Source: JAJDTT01 sp022827025
GTDB taxonomy: Bacteria > Acidobacteriota > UBA6911 > RPQK01 > JAJDTT01
Assembly: GCA_965203535.1 (NCBI GenBank)
Contig: OZ241897.1
Span: 4,650,001 to 4,714,000 of the forward strand
Reading direction: 5' to 3'
DNA: 64,000 bases
Shown here: piece by piece, positions 16,437-24,500 of the stretch
How positions within the stretch are numbered: the first letter of the stretch is position 1
How the letters are laid out: every line of letters begins with the position of its first letter
Program-made: the position numbers and the translations under genes
Notes under the pieces: generated by a model
The model's input: the letters and a program-made list of their open reading frames with translations, nothing else
The model's database searches: none
Told to the model about the DNA's origin: nothing

Positions 16437-17366
16437 GTGAAATCCTTCTCAATTCTGGAAGATCAGGTCGACTTGGCCCGGGGGGCCTGGGCGGCGTCTC
16501 ACCGCCTCGGAGTCCACTGGCGCGGAAAGCGCATCCTGTCGCTGAGCCAGGGCCCCTACCGCCCCTATCTCTATCCCGTATTCACCCCGGCCGGTTTCGC
16601 CGTCACTTCCGAGAGTCCGGCGGATCACCCTCACCACAATTCCATCTGGGTGGCCCTGGACCGGGTCCGGTGCCGTTTCCCCTATTCCTCGGACGAGACC
16701 GAAGAGGGGACCTACAACTTCTACGTGAACGGGACCTTTCAGGGCCGGGCGCCGGGACGGATCCTGACCACCGGAGTCGAGTCCGAAGAGCTGGCTCCGG
16801 ATCACTTGAGAATGCGATTGAACCTCCAGTGGCGGGGGCCGGAGGAATGGGCGGCGGCGCGAGGCCGGGTCCTCATCAACGAGACCCGGACGCTGGACAT
16901 TCGTCCCGGCAAGGGGGTGAACCTCATCGATGTCCGATCGCGCCTCGAGGCCGGCCGGTGGGGGCTCCATCTGGGGCCGACCCGGCATGGCTTTTTCGGG
17001 GTGCGCCTGATCGAGGCGCTGAGCGTCACCCATGGAGGACAGCTCGTGGACTCGGAGGGCCGGGAGGGAGGGCGGGAGATCAGCCGCGAGGAGGCCGGTT
17101 GGGTGGACGGTTCGGGGACGCTGGGACGGGGGATCCGGGCCGGCGTGTCACTGTTTCCCCATCCCTCCACGGCCGGTTATCCCTGGTACGTCACCGACTG
17201 GGGTACCCTGACCCTCAATCCCATGGCCAAGTTATTCTGGTCGCTGGGGCCGGGAGACGGCATCGAATTCGGGATTCGGGTCGTGGTCCACGATGGCGAC
17301 GCCAGCGAGGCGCGGGTCGGAGAGTTCTACCGGGCGTTTCAGGAAGAATTCGAAAGGGAAATTTGA
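16437..17366 (+). CDS. DUF6807 (PmoA-like) family protein
   Basis: A 309-residue protein of the family annotated as DUF6807 or methane oxygenase PmoA. The name is historical and no methane monooxygenase role is implied. The hallmark PYLYPVFTPAG followed by DHPHHNSIW lies near residues 39-66, and a C-terminal WYVTDWGTLTLNP segment is also typical. These proteins usually sit in sugar-catabolic loci with Gfo/Idh or DUF1080 partners. The start is the GTG at 16437, the only reasonable codon before the domain. The stop codon overlaps the next ATG by one base (TGATG), indicating translational coupling with the FAH-family gene. Confidence 0.8.
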   Translation: MKSFSILEDQVDLARGAWAASHRLGVHWRGKRILSLSQGPYRPYLYPVFTPAGFAVTSESPADHPHHNSIWVALDRVRCRFPYSSDETEEGTYNFYVNGTFQGRAPGRILTTGVESEELAPDHLRMRLNLQWRGPEEWAAARGRVLINETRTLDIRPGKGVNLIDVRSRLEAGRWGLHLGPTRHGFFGVRLIEALSVTHGGQLVDSEGREGGREISREEAGWVDGSGTLGRGIRAGVSLFPHPSTAGYPWYVTDWGTLTLNPMAKLFWSLGPGDGIEFGIRVVVHDGDASEARVGEFYRAFQEEFEREI

Positions 17367-18157
17367 TGAAGATCGTTCGTTATCGGCAAGGAGACCGGAT
17401 TCACTACGGAGTCCTGGAAGAAGGGGGACTGATTCGGCGCCTGGAAGGGACGCCTTACGAGAGCCTGACTCCGGACGGGACGGCCACGCGGTTGGAGTCG
17501 GTTCGGATCCTCTCGCCCGTGCCCGCGCCCAGGATCTTCGGTCTGGGCCTGAATTATGCCGACCACGCGGCCGAAGGAGGAAAGGAGCATCCGCCTCAGC
17601 CCATGCTCTTCATGAAGCCCTCCACCGCCGCCATCGGGCCGGAGGAACCCATCGTCTATCCCGGAGAAGAACGGGATCTGGTCGTTCACTTCGAAGCCGA
17701 GCTGGTTGCGGTCATCGGGACGAAAGCCCGTAGAGTGAGCACCAGCGACGCCCTGGATCATGTCCTGGGCTACACTTGCGGCAACGACGTGAGCGAGCGG
17801 GTCATCCAGAGGGCCGAGATGAAGGAAGGATGTCTTCTCATGGGCAAGGGGTACGACACCTTCTGCCCGCTGGGGCCGGCCATCGTCACCGGGCTGGACC
17901 CCACCGATCTGCTGCTGCTGGCCCGCGTCAACGGCCGGGAGCGGCAACGCACCAGTACCTCGGACCTCATCTATTCGGTAGCCGAGATCGTCTCCTACAT
18001 GAGCCGGGCCATGACCCTGCTTCCGGGGGACGTGATCCTGACCGGGACGCCCTCGGGCGTGGGACCGATCCACCCCGGAGACCGGGTCGAGATTGAGATC
18101 CCCCAGGTGGGCGTCCTGTCCAATCCGGTGGTGGTAGAAGGGAGCGACGGATCGTGA
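17366..18157 (+). CDS. Fumarylacetoacetate hydrolase family protein
   Basis: A 263-residue cytoplasmic enzyme of the FAH family, whose members hydrolyse or decarboxylate 2-oxo acids and acylpyruvates in aromatic and sugar-acid catabolism. Visible signatures are the FGLGLNYADHAAE start of the catalytic domain, the metal-ligand segment FEAELVAVIG, GYTCGNDVSER, and the C-terminal LTGTPSGVG. Its length fits the single-domain class. It is coupled at both ends: one base of overlap with the DUF6807 gene upstream and a 4-base GTGA overlap with the sialidase-like gene downstream. With the symporter downstream this suggests uptake and breakdown of a sugar-derived acid. The substrate is not determined. 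Confidence 0.9.
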   Translation: MKIVRYRQGDRIHYGVLEEGGLIRRLEGTPYESLTPDGTATRLESVRILSPVPAPRIFGLGLNYADHAAEGGKEHPPQPMLFMKPSTAAIGPEEPIVYPGEERDLVVHFEAELVAVIGTKARRVSTSDALDHVLGYTCGNDVSERVIQRAEMKEGCLLMGKGYDTFCPLGPAIVTGLDPTDLLLLARVNGRERQRTSTSDLIYSVAEIVSYMSRAMTLLPGDVILTGTPSGVGPIHPGDRVEIEIPQVGVLSNPVVVEGSDGS

Positions 18158-19767
18158 AGACGCCAAATAGCCTGTTGGGAGTCGCATTCATTCTGGCCGC
18201 GGCAGCCGCGGCGTGCAGTCCGGGGAGCGGAACCTTGATCCTGGAGTCGGAAGAGCAATGGAAGACCGGCGCGGACACCACGGCCGGCGCCGTCATCGGA
18301 CCCGACGGCCTGGAACTGGAAGCGGGCGCCGAGGGCCATTGGTCCGGGGCCTGGCAGGAAGGTCCGGGCGAGGCTGGTTCGGTCCGGGTCACGGTCCGGT
18401 CCCGGTTGGACCTCTTCCGGGACAAGACCATCGAAGTCGTGGTGGACGGCTCCGAGGAGCCCTATACCGGCAGCGACGGGGTCCCGCACGACTGGTACGG
18501 CCGCTCCATGATCGCCATTCTGGATGAGAACCGGTGGGTCATGGCGCTTCGCTCGGGACTGAACCACATCGACTGGAGGGGCCAGGACGCCATCCACATT
18601 CTGACCTCCTCGGACGAGGGACGGACCTGGGGCGAGCTGGACCGCTGGTTCGACGGCACCCCCATCTCGGGGATGCCCTTCGACGACGGCTACACCCACA
18701 GCGAGCCGGGGCTCTACCGCATGCCCAGCGGCGACCTCATCCTCCAGTTCTGGCGGACCTCCTACAGCACCGGGACCCGTCAGCTCCGCTCCCGCGACGG
18801 CGGCAAGACCTGGGTTCCGGACCAAGATCGAATCGACGTCCAGGGGGTCACCGGGGCGCCCGGAGATCGGGTGCTCGGCACCGAAGACTGGTTCGTGGAT
18901 CCCGAGAACCCCACCCACGTCTACATGGCGTTCCAATATTTCCACTATGAAGCGCAGGCGGGGACGCTGCTGGCCCGTTCCACCGACGACGGCCGGAGCT
19001 ACGAGTTCCTGAGCTGGATCGGTCCCCTGGCCAGCGAGAAGGAGCCGCACGGCGGCGCCACCTTCGAGCCGGCCATCGAGTACGTGGGCAACCGCACCAT
19101 CGTGGCCGTCCTGCGGGACGGGGCCGGCAACCGGCACACCTGGCAGACCGTGAGCACCGACATGGGCGCCAGTTTTGCCCGCTTGGAGGAGATCTCTCCC
19201 AAGGTGGACGGCGGTGTCGAAGGGGGCCTCTGGCAGCGGGCGCGGATCTACAAGGCGAGCAATCCCCGGTTCCAGCATGGGAACGTGCTGGACTACGCCG
19301 CCGGTGAGGGCCGTCTCTGGGGCATGGGCCTCCACAGCATCGGCGGCGGCTACACGCGCAAGCCGGTGGTCTACTGGTCCGACGACGACGGCGCCACGTG
19401 GCAGGGTCCCGAGCTGCTGCACGGTCCCATGCGGCCCGGAACCGACACCGGGTACGGCGACCTGAAGCGGCGGGTGGACGGAACCTTCGTCGCCGTGGCC
19501 TACTATGCGACCCGGGACTCCAAGGTGTCGGACCTGGAGCAGTACACCTTCGGGGGACGCCGGGTCCGGTTCCGGCTGGAAGAGGACGCCGACGGTGACG
19601 GCGACGCGGACGGGGGCTCGAGCTGGCGGGAGATCCACGGCGGCGTCGAGACGTACGCGGTGCCGCTGACGGGAGCCCGCTGGAGATTGGACCTGCGCCT
19701 GTCGAGCGCCGGAGAGGGTCCCGGACCCGGAATCGAGTCGGTCCTGGTCGAGCCGTCGCCGAAATGA
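18154..19767 (+). CDS. Sialidase-like BNR-repeat lipoprotein
   Basis: A 537-residue exported lipoprotein. The signal peptide ends in an Ala-rich stretch with lipobox Cys21. A beta-propeller with BNR/Asp-box repeats follows (SSDEGRTWG, SRDGGKTWV, STDDGRSYE, SDDDGATWQ), the fold of sialidases and related exo-glycosidases. A C-terminal Asp/Gly-rich segment (DADGDGDADGG) may bind calcium. It starts on a GTG overlapping the FAH gene stop by 4 bases. Whether it is a true sialidase is unclear: the Arg triad was not verified. Its position before a symporter suggests it releases the transported substrate outside the cell. Confidence 0.82.
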   Translation: MKTPNSLLGVAFILAAAAAACSPGSGTLILESEEQWKTGADTTAGAVIGPDGLELEAGAEGHWSGAWQEGPGEAGSVRVTVRSRLDLFRDKTIEVVVDGSEEPYTGSDGVPHDWYGRSMIAILDENRWVMALRSGLNHIDWRGQDAIHILTSSDEGRTWGELDRWFDGTPISGMPFDDGYTHSEPGLYRMPSGDLILQFWRTSYSTGTRQLRSRDGGKTWVPDQDRIDVQGVTGAPGDRVLGTEDWFVDPENPTHVYMAFQYFHYEAQAGTLLARSTDDGRSYEFLSWIGPLASEKEPHGGATFEPAIEYVGNRTIVAVLRDGAGNRHTWQTVSTDMGASFARLEEISPKVDGGVEGGLWQRARIYKASNPRFQHGNVLDYAAGEGRLWGMGLHSIGGGYTRKPVVYWSDDDGATWQGPELLHGPMRPGTDTGYGDLKRRVDGTFVAVAYYATRDSKVSDLEQYTFGGRRVRFRLEEDADGDGDADGGSSWREIHGGVETYAVPLTGARWRLDLRLSSAGEGPGPGIESVLVEPSPK

Positions 19768-19884
19768 TGCCGACCTTGCGGCTGGCCCCGAACAGGATGA
19801 GCAGACTAGAATTCAGTCCGGCCCGGGTCGCGGGCATAATCGTGAAATCTTCTTCGCGAATCCAGAATAGGAAAGGGTGACTTG

Positions 19885-21507
19885 ATGCAACTCCATTTCG
19901 CCGATCACGTGGTGCTGGTCGCCTATCTGGCGGCCATGATGTTCCTGGGCTGGCGGCTGGCCAGGGGGCAGAAGACCGAAGAAGAATACTTTCTGGGCGG
20001 GCGCCGCCTTCCGTGGTTCGCCGTTGGAGTCAGCATCATCGCGTCGCTCCTCTCCAGCATCACCTACCTGGCCAGTCCCGGCATCGTCTGGCGATTCGGC
20101 TTCGGCGCCTTCTTGAGCAACCTGGTGGCCATTCCCATCGACATGGTCCTGATCCTGCTCCTGGCCATCCCCTTCTTTGTCCGGTTCAAGTTCACCACGG
20201 CCTATGAGTACCTGGAGCACCGGTACGACCTCTCGGTGCGGCTGCTGGGCGCCACCATGTTTCTCCTCTTCGTCACCGTGCTCATGGGAGTGATCGTGCT
20301 GGTCTCGTCAAGAGCGCTGGCCGTGGCCACGGGGCTGCCTCTGGTGGTGGTCATCGGGGTGATCGGAGTCGTCGCCACCGTGTACACCATGATGGGAGGG
20401 ATTCGGGCCGTGGTCTGGACCGACGTGATTCAGGCGGCCCTCCTGGTGGGCGGAGGGCTCTTCACCATCGGCTACGTGGCCTGGACCACGGGTTCGGGGC
20501 CAATGGATTGGTACCACGTGGTGACCGCCAGGGACAACGAGAGCTTCACCTTCTTCTCCCCCGACCCCACCCAGGCCGGCACGGTGGTGACCATGACCCT
20601 CTCGGCGGTGATCTGGACCCTGACGGCCCATTGCGCCAACCAGATGACCCTGCAACGCTACTTCAGCACCGTGGACGTCCGGGCGGCCAAGCGCAGCTTC
20701 GTCACCAGCATCGTGGTCAGCATCACGATCTCCTTCCTGCTGGCCGTCATCGGCGCCGCCCTGGTCTACTACTACACGCAGGGTCCGGAACTCCTCCCCG
20801 AGCACTTCAACGTGGCGAGCGGCAAGGATCGCGACGCCATCTTCCCCTTCTTCGTGGCCTCCCAGATTCCGCCGGGACTGGCCGGGGCCATCTTCGCCGC
20901 CCTCCTGGCGGCGGCCATGTCCACCATCGACTCGGGGGTCAATTCCTGGGCCACCGTCGCCACCGTGGACTTCGGCCGGCTCCGCAAGAAACCGTCCACC
21001 GGGAACCGCGTCTTCCAGGCCCGGGTCATCACCCTGATCGTGGGATTGGTGGTGACCGTGTCGGCCATCTACCTGGACGGGCTCACCGGAATGGACGACA
21101 TCCTCACCATACTGCCCAAGACCTTCAACTCACTGGTGGGCTCGATGGGAGCGCTGTTCCTGGCGGGGATGCTGTTCCCGCGGGTGAGTGCCCGCGCCGT
21201 CTGGCCGGCGGCGTTCATCGGCCTGGCCGTGGCGCTGGGAGTGGCCTATTCGCGCGACCTGCTGCAGCTCTTGGACCCCTCCACCCACCAGGCCATGGCA
21301 AGCGTGCTGGGTGCGGACTTCACCCAGCGCCTGGTGGAAAAGGGGATGGGATTCACCTGGATCATCCTCCTGTCGGCCATTTCCGCCCTGGGATCCGCGT
21401 GGCTGCTGAGCTTCGTCTTCCCCAATAAGGACCTGGACCGGATCAAGGGCCTGACCTGGGCCACCCGCCACGAGCCTTCGCCATTCACGCGGAAGAAGCT
21501 GGTCTGA
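19885..21507 (+). CDS. Sodium:solute symporter (SSS family)
   Basis: A 540-residue inner-membrane transporter of the sodium:solute symporter family with about 13 hydrophobic helices. Visible family features include YFLGGRRLPWFAVGVSIIAS at the second helix and the LLAAAMSTIDSGVNSWATV segment at the eighth-helix sodium-site region. These transporters import sugars, sialic acid, amino acids or carboxylates with Na+. The ATG at 19885 is preceded by GAAAGGGTGA. It follows the sialidase-like gene after about 120 bases on the same strand and is likely the uptake arm of that cluster. The substrate is inferred only from context. Confidence 0.92.
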   Translation: MQLHFADHVVLVAYLAAMMFLGWRLARGQKTEEEYFLGGRRLPWFAVGVSIIASLLSSITYLASPGIVWRFGFGAFLSNLVAIPIDMVLILLLAIPFFVRFKFTTAYEYLEHRYDLSVRLLGATMFLLFVTVLMGVIVLVSSRALAVATGLPLVVVIGVIGVVATVYTMMGGIRAVVWTDVIQAALLVGGGLFTIGYVAWTTGSGPMDWYHVVTARDNESFTFFSPDPTQAGTVVTMTLSAVIWTLTAHCANQMTLQRYFSTVDVRAAKRSFVTSIVVSITISFLLAVIGAALVYYYTQGPELLPEHFNVASGKDRDAIFPFFVASQIPPGLAGAIFAALLAAAMSTIDSGVNSWATVATVDFGRLRKKPSTGNRVFQARVITLIVGLVVTVSAIYLDGLTGMDDILTILPKTFNSLVGSMGALFLAGMLFPRVSARAVWPAAFIGLAVALGVAYSRDLLQLLDPSTHQAMASVLGADFTQRLVEKGMGFTWIILLSAISALGSAWLLSFVFPNKDLDRIKGLTWATRHEPSPFTRKKLV

Positions 21508-21534
21508 GGCCGGAGGGACGCAGTCGGAAACGGG

Positions 21535-21822
21535 TCAGTCGAAACTTTCCGGCCACTTCCTGGAGGCGTGGTACACGGTCAGGATTTGAACCTCCTGGTT
21601 TCTGATGCGGTACGGTACGACGTAGGGGATTCCGGGGATCACCAGTTCGAAGGTGCCGGCTACTCGGCCTGTGCGGCCGATCTTCGGATGGTCTTTGAGG
21701 AAGTCGGTCATCACCCGTATCCGCTGTGCAACTTCGAAGGCGGCCCGACGATTATTCTCGGCGATTTGGTCTTGGATGTCTTCGAGAGCCTTCGCTGCGG
21801 TTTCAGTCCATCGAACACGCAC
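21535..21822 (-). CDS. ParE/RelE-family toxin
   Basis: A 95-residue protein of the ParE/RelE superfamily. It has the typical N-terminal helix pair (TETAAKALEDIQDQIAENN), the GRTGRVAGTFELVIPG strand region and the terminal IRNQEVQILTVYHASRKWP strand-helix that carries the conserved HxxR-type end. It would inhibit gyrase (ParE-like) or cleave mRNA on ribosomes (RelE-like); the sequence alone does not decide. It starts on a GTG only 2 bases after the antitoxin stop, so the two are translationally linked. Confidence 0.9.
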   Translation of the reverse strand: MRVRWTETAAKALEDIQDQIAENNRRAAFEVAQRIRVMTDFLKDHPKIGRTGRVAGTFELVIPGIPYVVPYRIRNQEVQILTVYHASRKWPESFD

Positions 21823-21824
21823 GA

Positions 21825-22064
21825 TCAGGCATTCTCATATTTGCCGAATACTCGTTCCATCTCGGCTCTCTCGACGAAGCGTCCTTGATCCGCTGCCTCG
21901 ATTCCCTCCCGGATGCGTTCTTCCTGCCAGGCGTGAAGCTCGAGAAACTGGTTGATCGCTTCGTTCACGACGTAGTTTCGTGACCGGTCCTGCTGCTTGG
22001 CAAGCTCGTCCAGTTTCCGGACGGTGCTGCTATCCGTACGAACGCTGAATGCCTCTGTCGCCAT
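21825..22064 (-). CDS. Ribbon-helix-helix antitoxin, ParD/CopG-like
   Basis: A 79-residue antitoxin encoded immediately upstream of the toxin. The N-terminal ribbon-helix-helix (FSVRTDSSTVRKLDELAKQQ, then RNYVVNEAINQFLE) binds operator DNA. The C-terminal helix, ending GIEAADQGRFVERAEMERVF, is the usual toxin-wrapping segment. The ATG at 22064 with AAGGA at 9-base spacing was chosen over an in-frame ATG at 22097. Such pairs repress their own promoter, which would lie in the short AT-richer stretch upstream. Confidence 0.9.
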   Translation of the reverse strand: MATEAFSVRTDSSTVRKLDELAKQQDRSRNYVVNEAINQFLELHAWQEERIREGIEAADQGRFVERAEMERVFGKYENA

Positions 22065-22156
22065 GAATCTGGTTCCTTTCAGTTCAATATGGTTCACTGT
22101 GATTACATACTATCCATCCGCACGGGGAGGTCAAGATCGGTGAAGAGCTTCCGGCT

Positions 22157-23794
22157 TCAGTAAACCTTGGAGAGCTTGCGGGTCTCCGCGGTGATCACGT
22201 CGACGACGGCCGGCTGGCCGTCCTTCGTGGCCTGGATCGCCCGTTTCAGGGCCGGTTGCAGCCCTTGGACCGTCTCCACCTTCTCCGCATGGCAGCCCAG
22301 GGCCCGCGCCACGTTGGCGTAGTCCCCGGTCTGAGTCGAGATCTTGTAGCGCTCGATGGCCACCGGGATGTGACGGTCGTACCCGCTGAAGATGGAGTCG
22401 TGCTTGATCACCGTGAGAATGGGGATGTTCTCCCGGACCGCCGTCTCCCAGTCCATTCCGGTCATCCCCACGGAGGCGTCTCCCATGACGTTGACCACCA
22501 GCTTGTCCGGATTGGCGATCTTGGCTCCCATGGCCAGACCCAGCGAGAATCCCAGTTGGGAGGACTGCCCCCATCCCAGATAGCTCCGGGGCGTGTCGGC
22601 CTGGTAGAAGACGCTCTGGATGTCCCGCGAGGCGCCCGATTCATGGGTCACGATGGAGTTGTCCGGGTCGATGACCGACCAGAGTTCCCGGAACATCCGG
22701 TATCCGTTGACGGGTTGGGAATCGTCGCTGAAAAGGGACTCGAACTCCTCCAGCCAGGTGCTCCGCAGCCGCGAGAGGGTCTCGACCGTCTCCCGGCGAT
22801 GAGCCTCCCGGCCGTTTCCCACCTTGGATTTCAGCACGTCGGCCAGTTGCCGCAGGAACAGCTTGGCGTCGGCCACGACCGGGAGCACGGCCGGGTATTC
22901 CTTGTTGATGTCGGACGGGTCCACGGTGGCGTGGATGATCTCCTTTCCCGGCGGGATCGGCGGGGTGAAGGGAGCCACGGTGAGACTGGAGCCCACGGCC
23001 AGGATCAGGTCGGCGTCGGCCAGGCAATGCCGCGCCATGAGAGTGACGGAATAGGCGCCGACTCCGGCCGAGAGTTCATGGCGTTCGGGGAATCCGCTCT
23101 TGCCCTGAAGCGTCGTCATGACCGGAATGCCCAGAATCTCGGCCACTTCCACCAGTTCGCGGCTCGCTTCGGCGTAAAGGATGCCCTGGCCGGCCCAGAT
23201 CATGGGGCGTTCGGCCCGGAGCAGGCGTTCGGCGGCCTCTTCCACGGCGCCCGGATCGGCGGCCACCCGCATGCGGGGTATGGGGGTGTATTTCAGGTCG
23301 CCCTTGAACTCCGCCTTGCAGGCGTCGTCCAGCACCTCCAGCATCACCGGGCCGGGCCTTCCCGAGCGCAGGGCGGTGAAGGCGTGCCGCAATCGGCTGG
23401 GCGCCAGCTCCGGCGAGATCACCTTGTTGGCCATCTTGGTCGTGGCCCGGTAGTTGTCGACGCAGTCGAAGGAGGGGTGGGTCCCGATCTGGTCCAACCC
23501 CGCGTGCCCCGGCAGGAAGAGGACCGGAGTCGAATCGGTGAAGGAGTGGGCCACGCCCGCGAACGCGTTCTCGGCACCGGCCCTGGATTGAACTGTGAAG
23601 ACTCCGATCTGCCGGCCGTTGGTGGACCGGGAGACGCCGTCGGCCATGTTGCCGGCGACCCGCTCCTGGCGGGAACTCAGGATCCGGACGCCGGCCCGGG
23701 CCAGGGCGTCCAACAGGTTGGTCAAGGGATAGCAGAAGACCTGCCGGATCCCTTCTCGTTGCAAGATCTCGACGATGGCATCGGCGCCGTTCAT
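22157..23794 (-). CDS. Thiamine-diphosphate-dependent enzyme (acetolactate synthase-like)
   Basis: A 545-residue ThDP enzyme with the three-domain layout of acetolactate synthase and 2-oxo-acid decarboxylases. The likely cofactor-activating Glu44 lies in SSRQERVAG. The central domain begins near residue 190. The C-terminal ThDP/Mg motif starts GDASVGMTGMDWETA, but the usual closing Asn-Asn is replaced by His-Asp (VIKHDS), an atypical feature that may affect metal binding. AAGGAGAAA lies 8 bases before the ATG. It is last in a minus-strand run with a Rieske protein and two amidohydrolases, pointing to a catabolic decarboxylase or carboligase rather than branched-chain amino acid synthesis. No regulatory subunit is nearby. 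Confidence 0.85.
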   Translation of the reverse strand: MNGADAIVEILQREGIRQVFCYPLTNLLDALARAGVRILSSRQERVAGNMADGVSRSTNGRQIGVFTVQSRAGAENAFAGVAHSFTDSTPVLFLPGHAGLDQIGTHPSFDCVDNYRATTKMANKVISPELAPSRLRHAFTALRSGRPGPVMLEVLDDACKAEFKGDLKYTPIPRMRVAADPGAVEEAAERLLRAERPMIWAGQGILYAEASRELVEVAEILGIPVMTTLQGKSGFPERHELSAGVGAYSVTLMARHCLADADLILAVGSSLTVAPFTPPIPPGKEIIHATVDPSDINKEYPAVLPVVADAKLFLRQLADVLKSKVGNGREAHRRETVETLSRLRSTWLEEFESLFSDDSQPVNGYRMFRELWSVIDPDNSIVTHESGASRDIQSVFYQADTPRSYLGWGQSSQLGFSLGLAMGAKIANPDKLVVNVMGDASVGMTGMDWETAVRENIPILTVIKHDSIFSGYDRHIPVAIERYKISTQTGDYANVARALGCHAEKVETVQGLQPALKRAIQATKDGQPAVVDVITAETRKLSKVY

Positions 23795-23809
23795 GGCATG
23801 TTTCTCCTT

Positions 23810-24310
23810 TTATTGATGTTTCCGACTTCCTCGGGAAGTCCCCGGCACCTCCACCACGACATAGTTCTGTTCCACCGCCACCGGGTAGGTCTCCAGCGTG
23901 TAGGGACCCGGTCGGAGGCCGCTCATCGCGGGATCCAACGCCGGGCCGGGGTGCTCGGCCGCCAGGGAAGCGCCGCTCTCGACCCGGGCCGGGTAGGTGG
24001 CCACCCGCATCCGGGCCGGGTCGAACCAGGACTGGCCGGTCTTCACGTCGAACTCCCAGCCGTGCCAGGGGCAGCGCAGGATCTCTCCCTTGCGCAGGTA
24101 CTCGAACTCGCCCGGAGTCGGCGACGTGGGGAATCCGGTGAGGTGTCCCAGGCAGACCGGCCCCCCCTGGTGAGGACAACTGTTGCGGAGGGCGTAGAAG
24201 CGGCCGTTCACGTTGAAGATACCGATGGAGCGGGCCCCGATCTTCACCACTTTGCGGGACCCGGGCGGCAGGGAGTCGATGCTGCAGATCAGGTGTCGTT
24301 GGACCGGCAT
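23810..24310 (-). CDS. Rieske [2Fe-2S] domain protein
   Basis: A 166-residue protein with one Rieske domain. The cluster ligands are visible as C45-P-H47 (SCPHQGG) and C80-P-W-H83 (CPWHGWEF). The gap between the two motifs is 32 residues, longer than in classical Rieske ferredoxins. No signal peptide is evident. It ends 15 bases before the ThDP gene and probably shares its transcript. It could deliver electrons to an oxygenase or act as a small Rieske oxidoreductase component, but no oxygenase catalytic subunit is present nearby. Confidence 0.9.
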   Translation of the reverse strand: MPVQRHLICSIDSLPPGSRKVVKIGARSIGIFNVNGRFYALRNSCPHQGGPVCLGHLTGFPTSPTPGEFEYLRKGEILRCPWHGWEFDVKTGQSWFDPARMRVATYPARVESGASLAAEHPGPALDPAMSGLRPGPYTLETYPVAVEQNYVVVEVPGTSRGSRKHQ

Positions 24311-24500
24311 TGGCTTGTTTTGCGTCCTGGAGGGGCGATTTCCAATCGCCCGACGGGAAGGGCGATTTCCAGTCGCCCCGTCGCGAGGGTACAGGCGATT
24401 TCCAATCGTCCAGTTCTCACCGCCAAATGTCTACGTCGGAGTCCGGCGGTCAGGAAACCGCCGTTCCAGTTCGGCGGTTATGAAACCGCCGCTCCGCCCC
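24311..24500. repeat. Cluster of GGCGATT- and GGCGGTT-type hairpins
   Basis: About 24330-24412 carries three hairpins of the form GGCGATTTCCAATCGCC or close variants. About 24450-24500 carries two of the form CGGCGGTTATGAAACCGCCG. The second set overlaps the 3' end of the amidohydrolase gene and supplies its last codons and stop. Confidence 0.75.

Noticed and set aside
15266..17365. In-frame upstream extension of the FAH-family gene
   Set aside because: It runs antisense through the Nramp-like gene and across the DUF6807 gene. The ATG at 17366 with TGATG coupling is the natural start.
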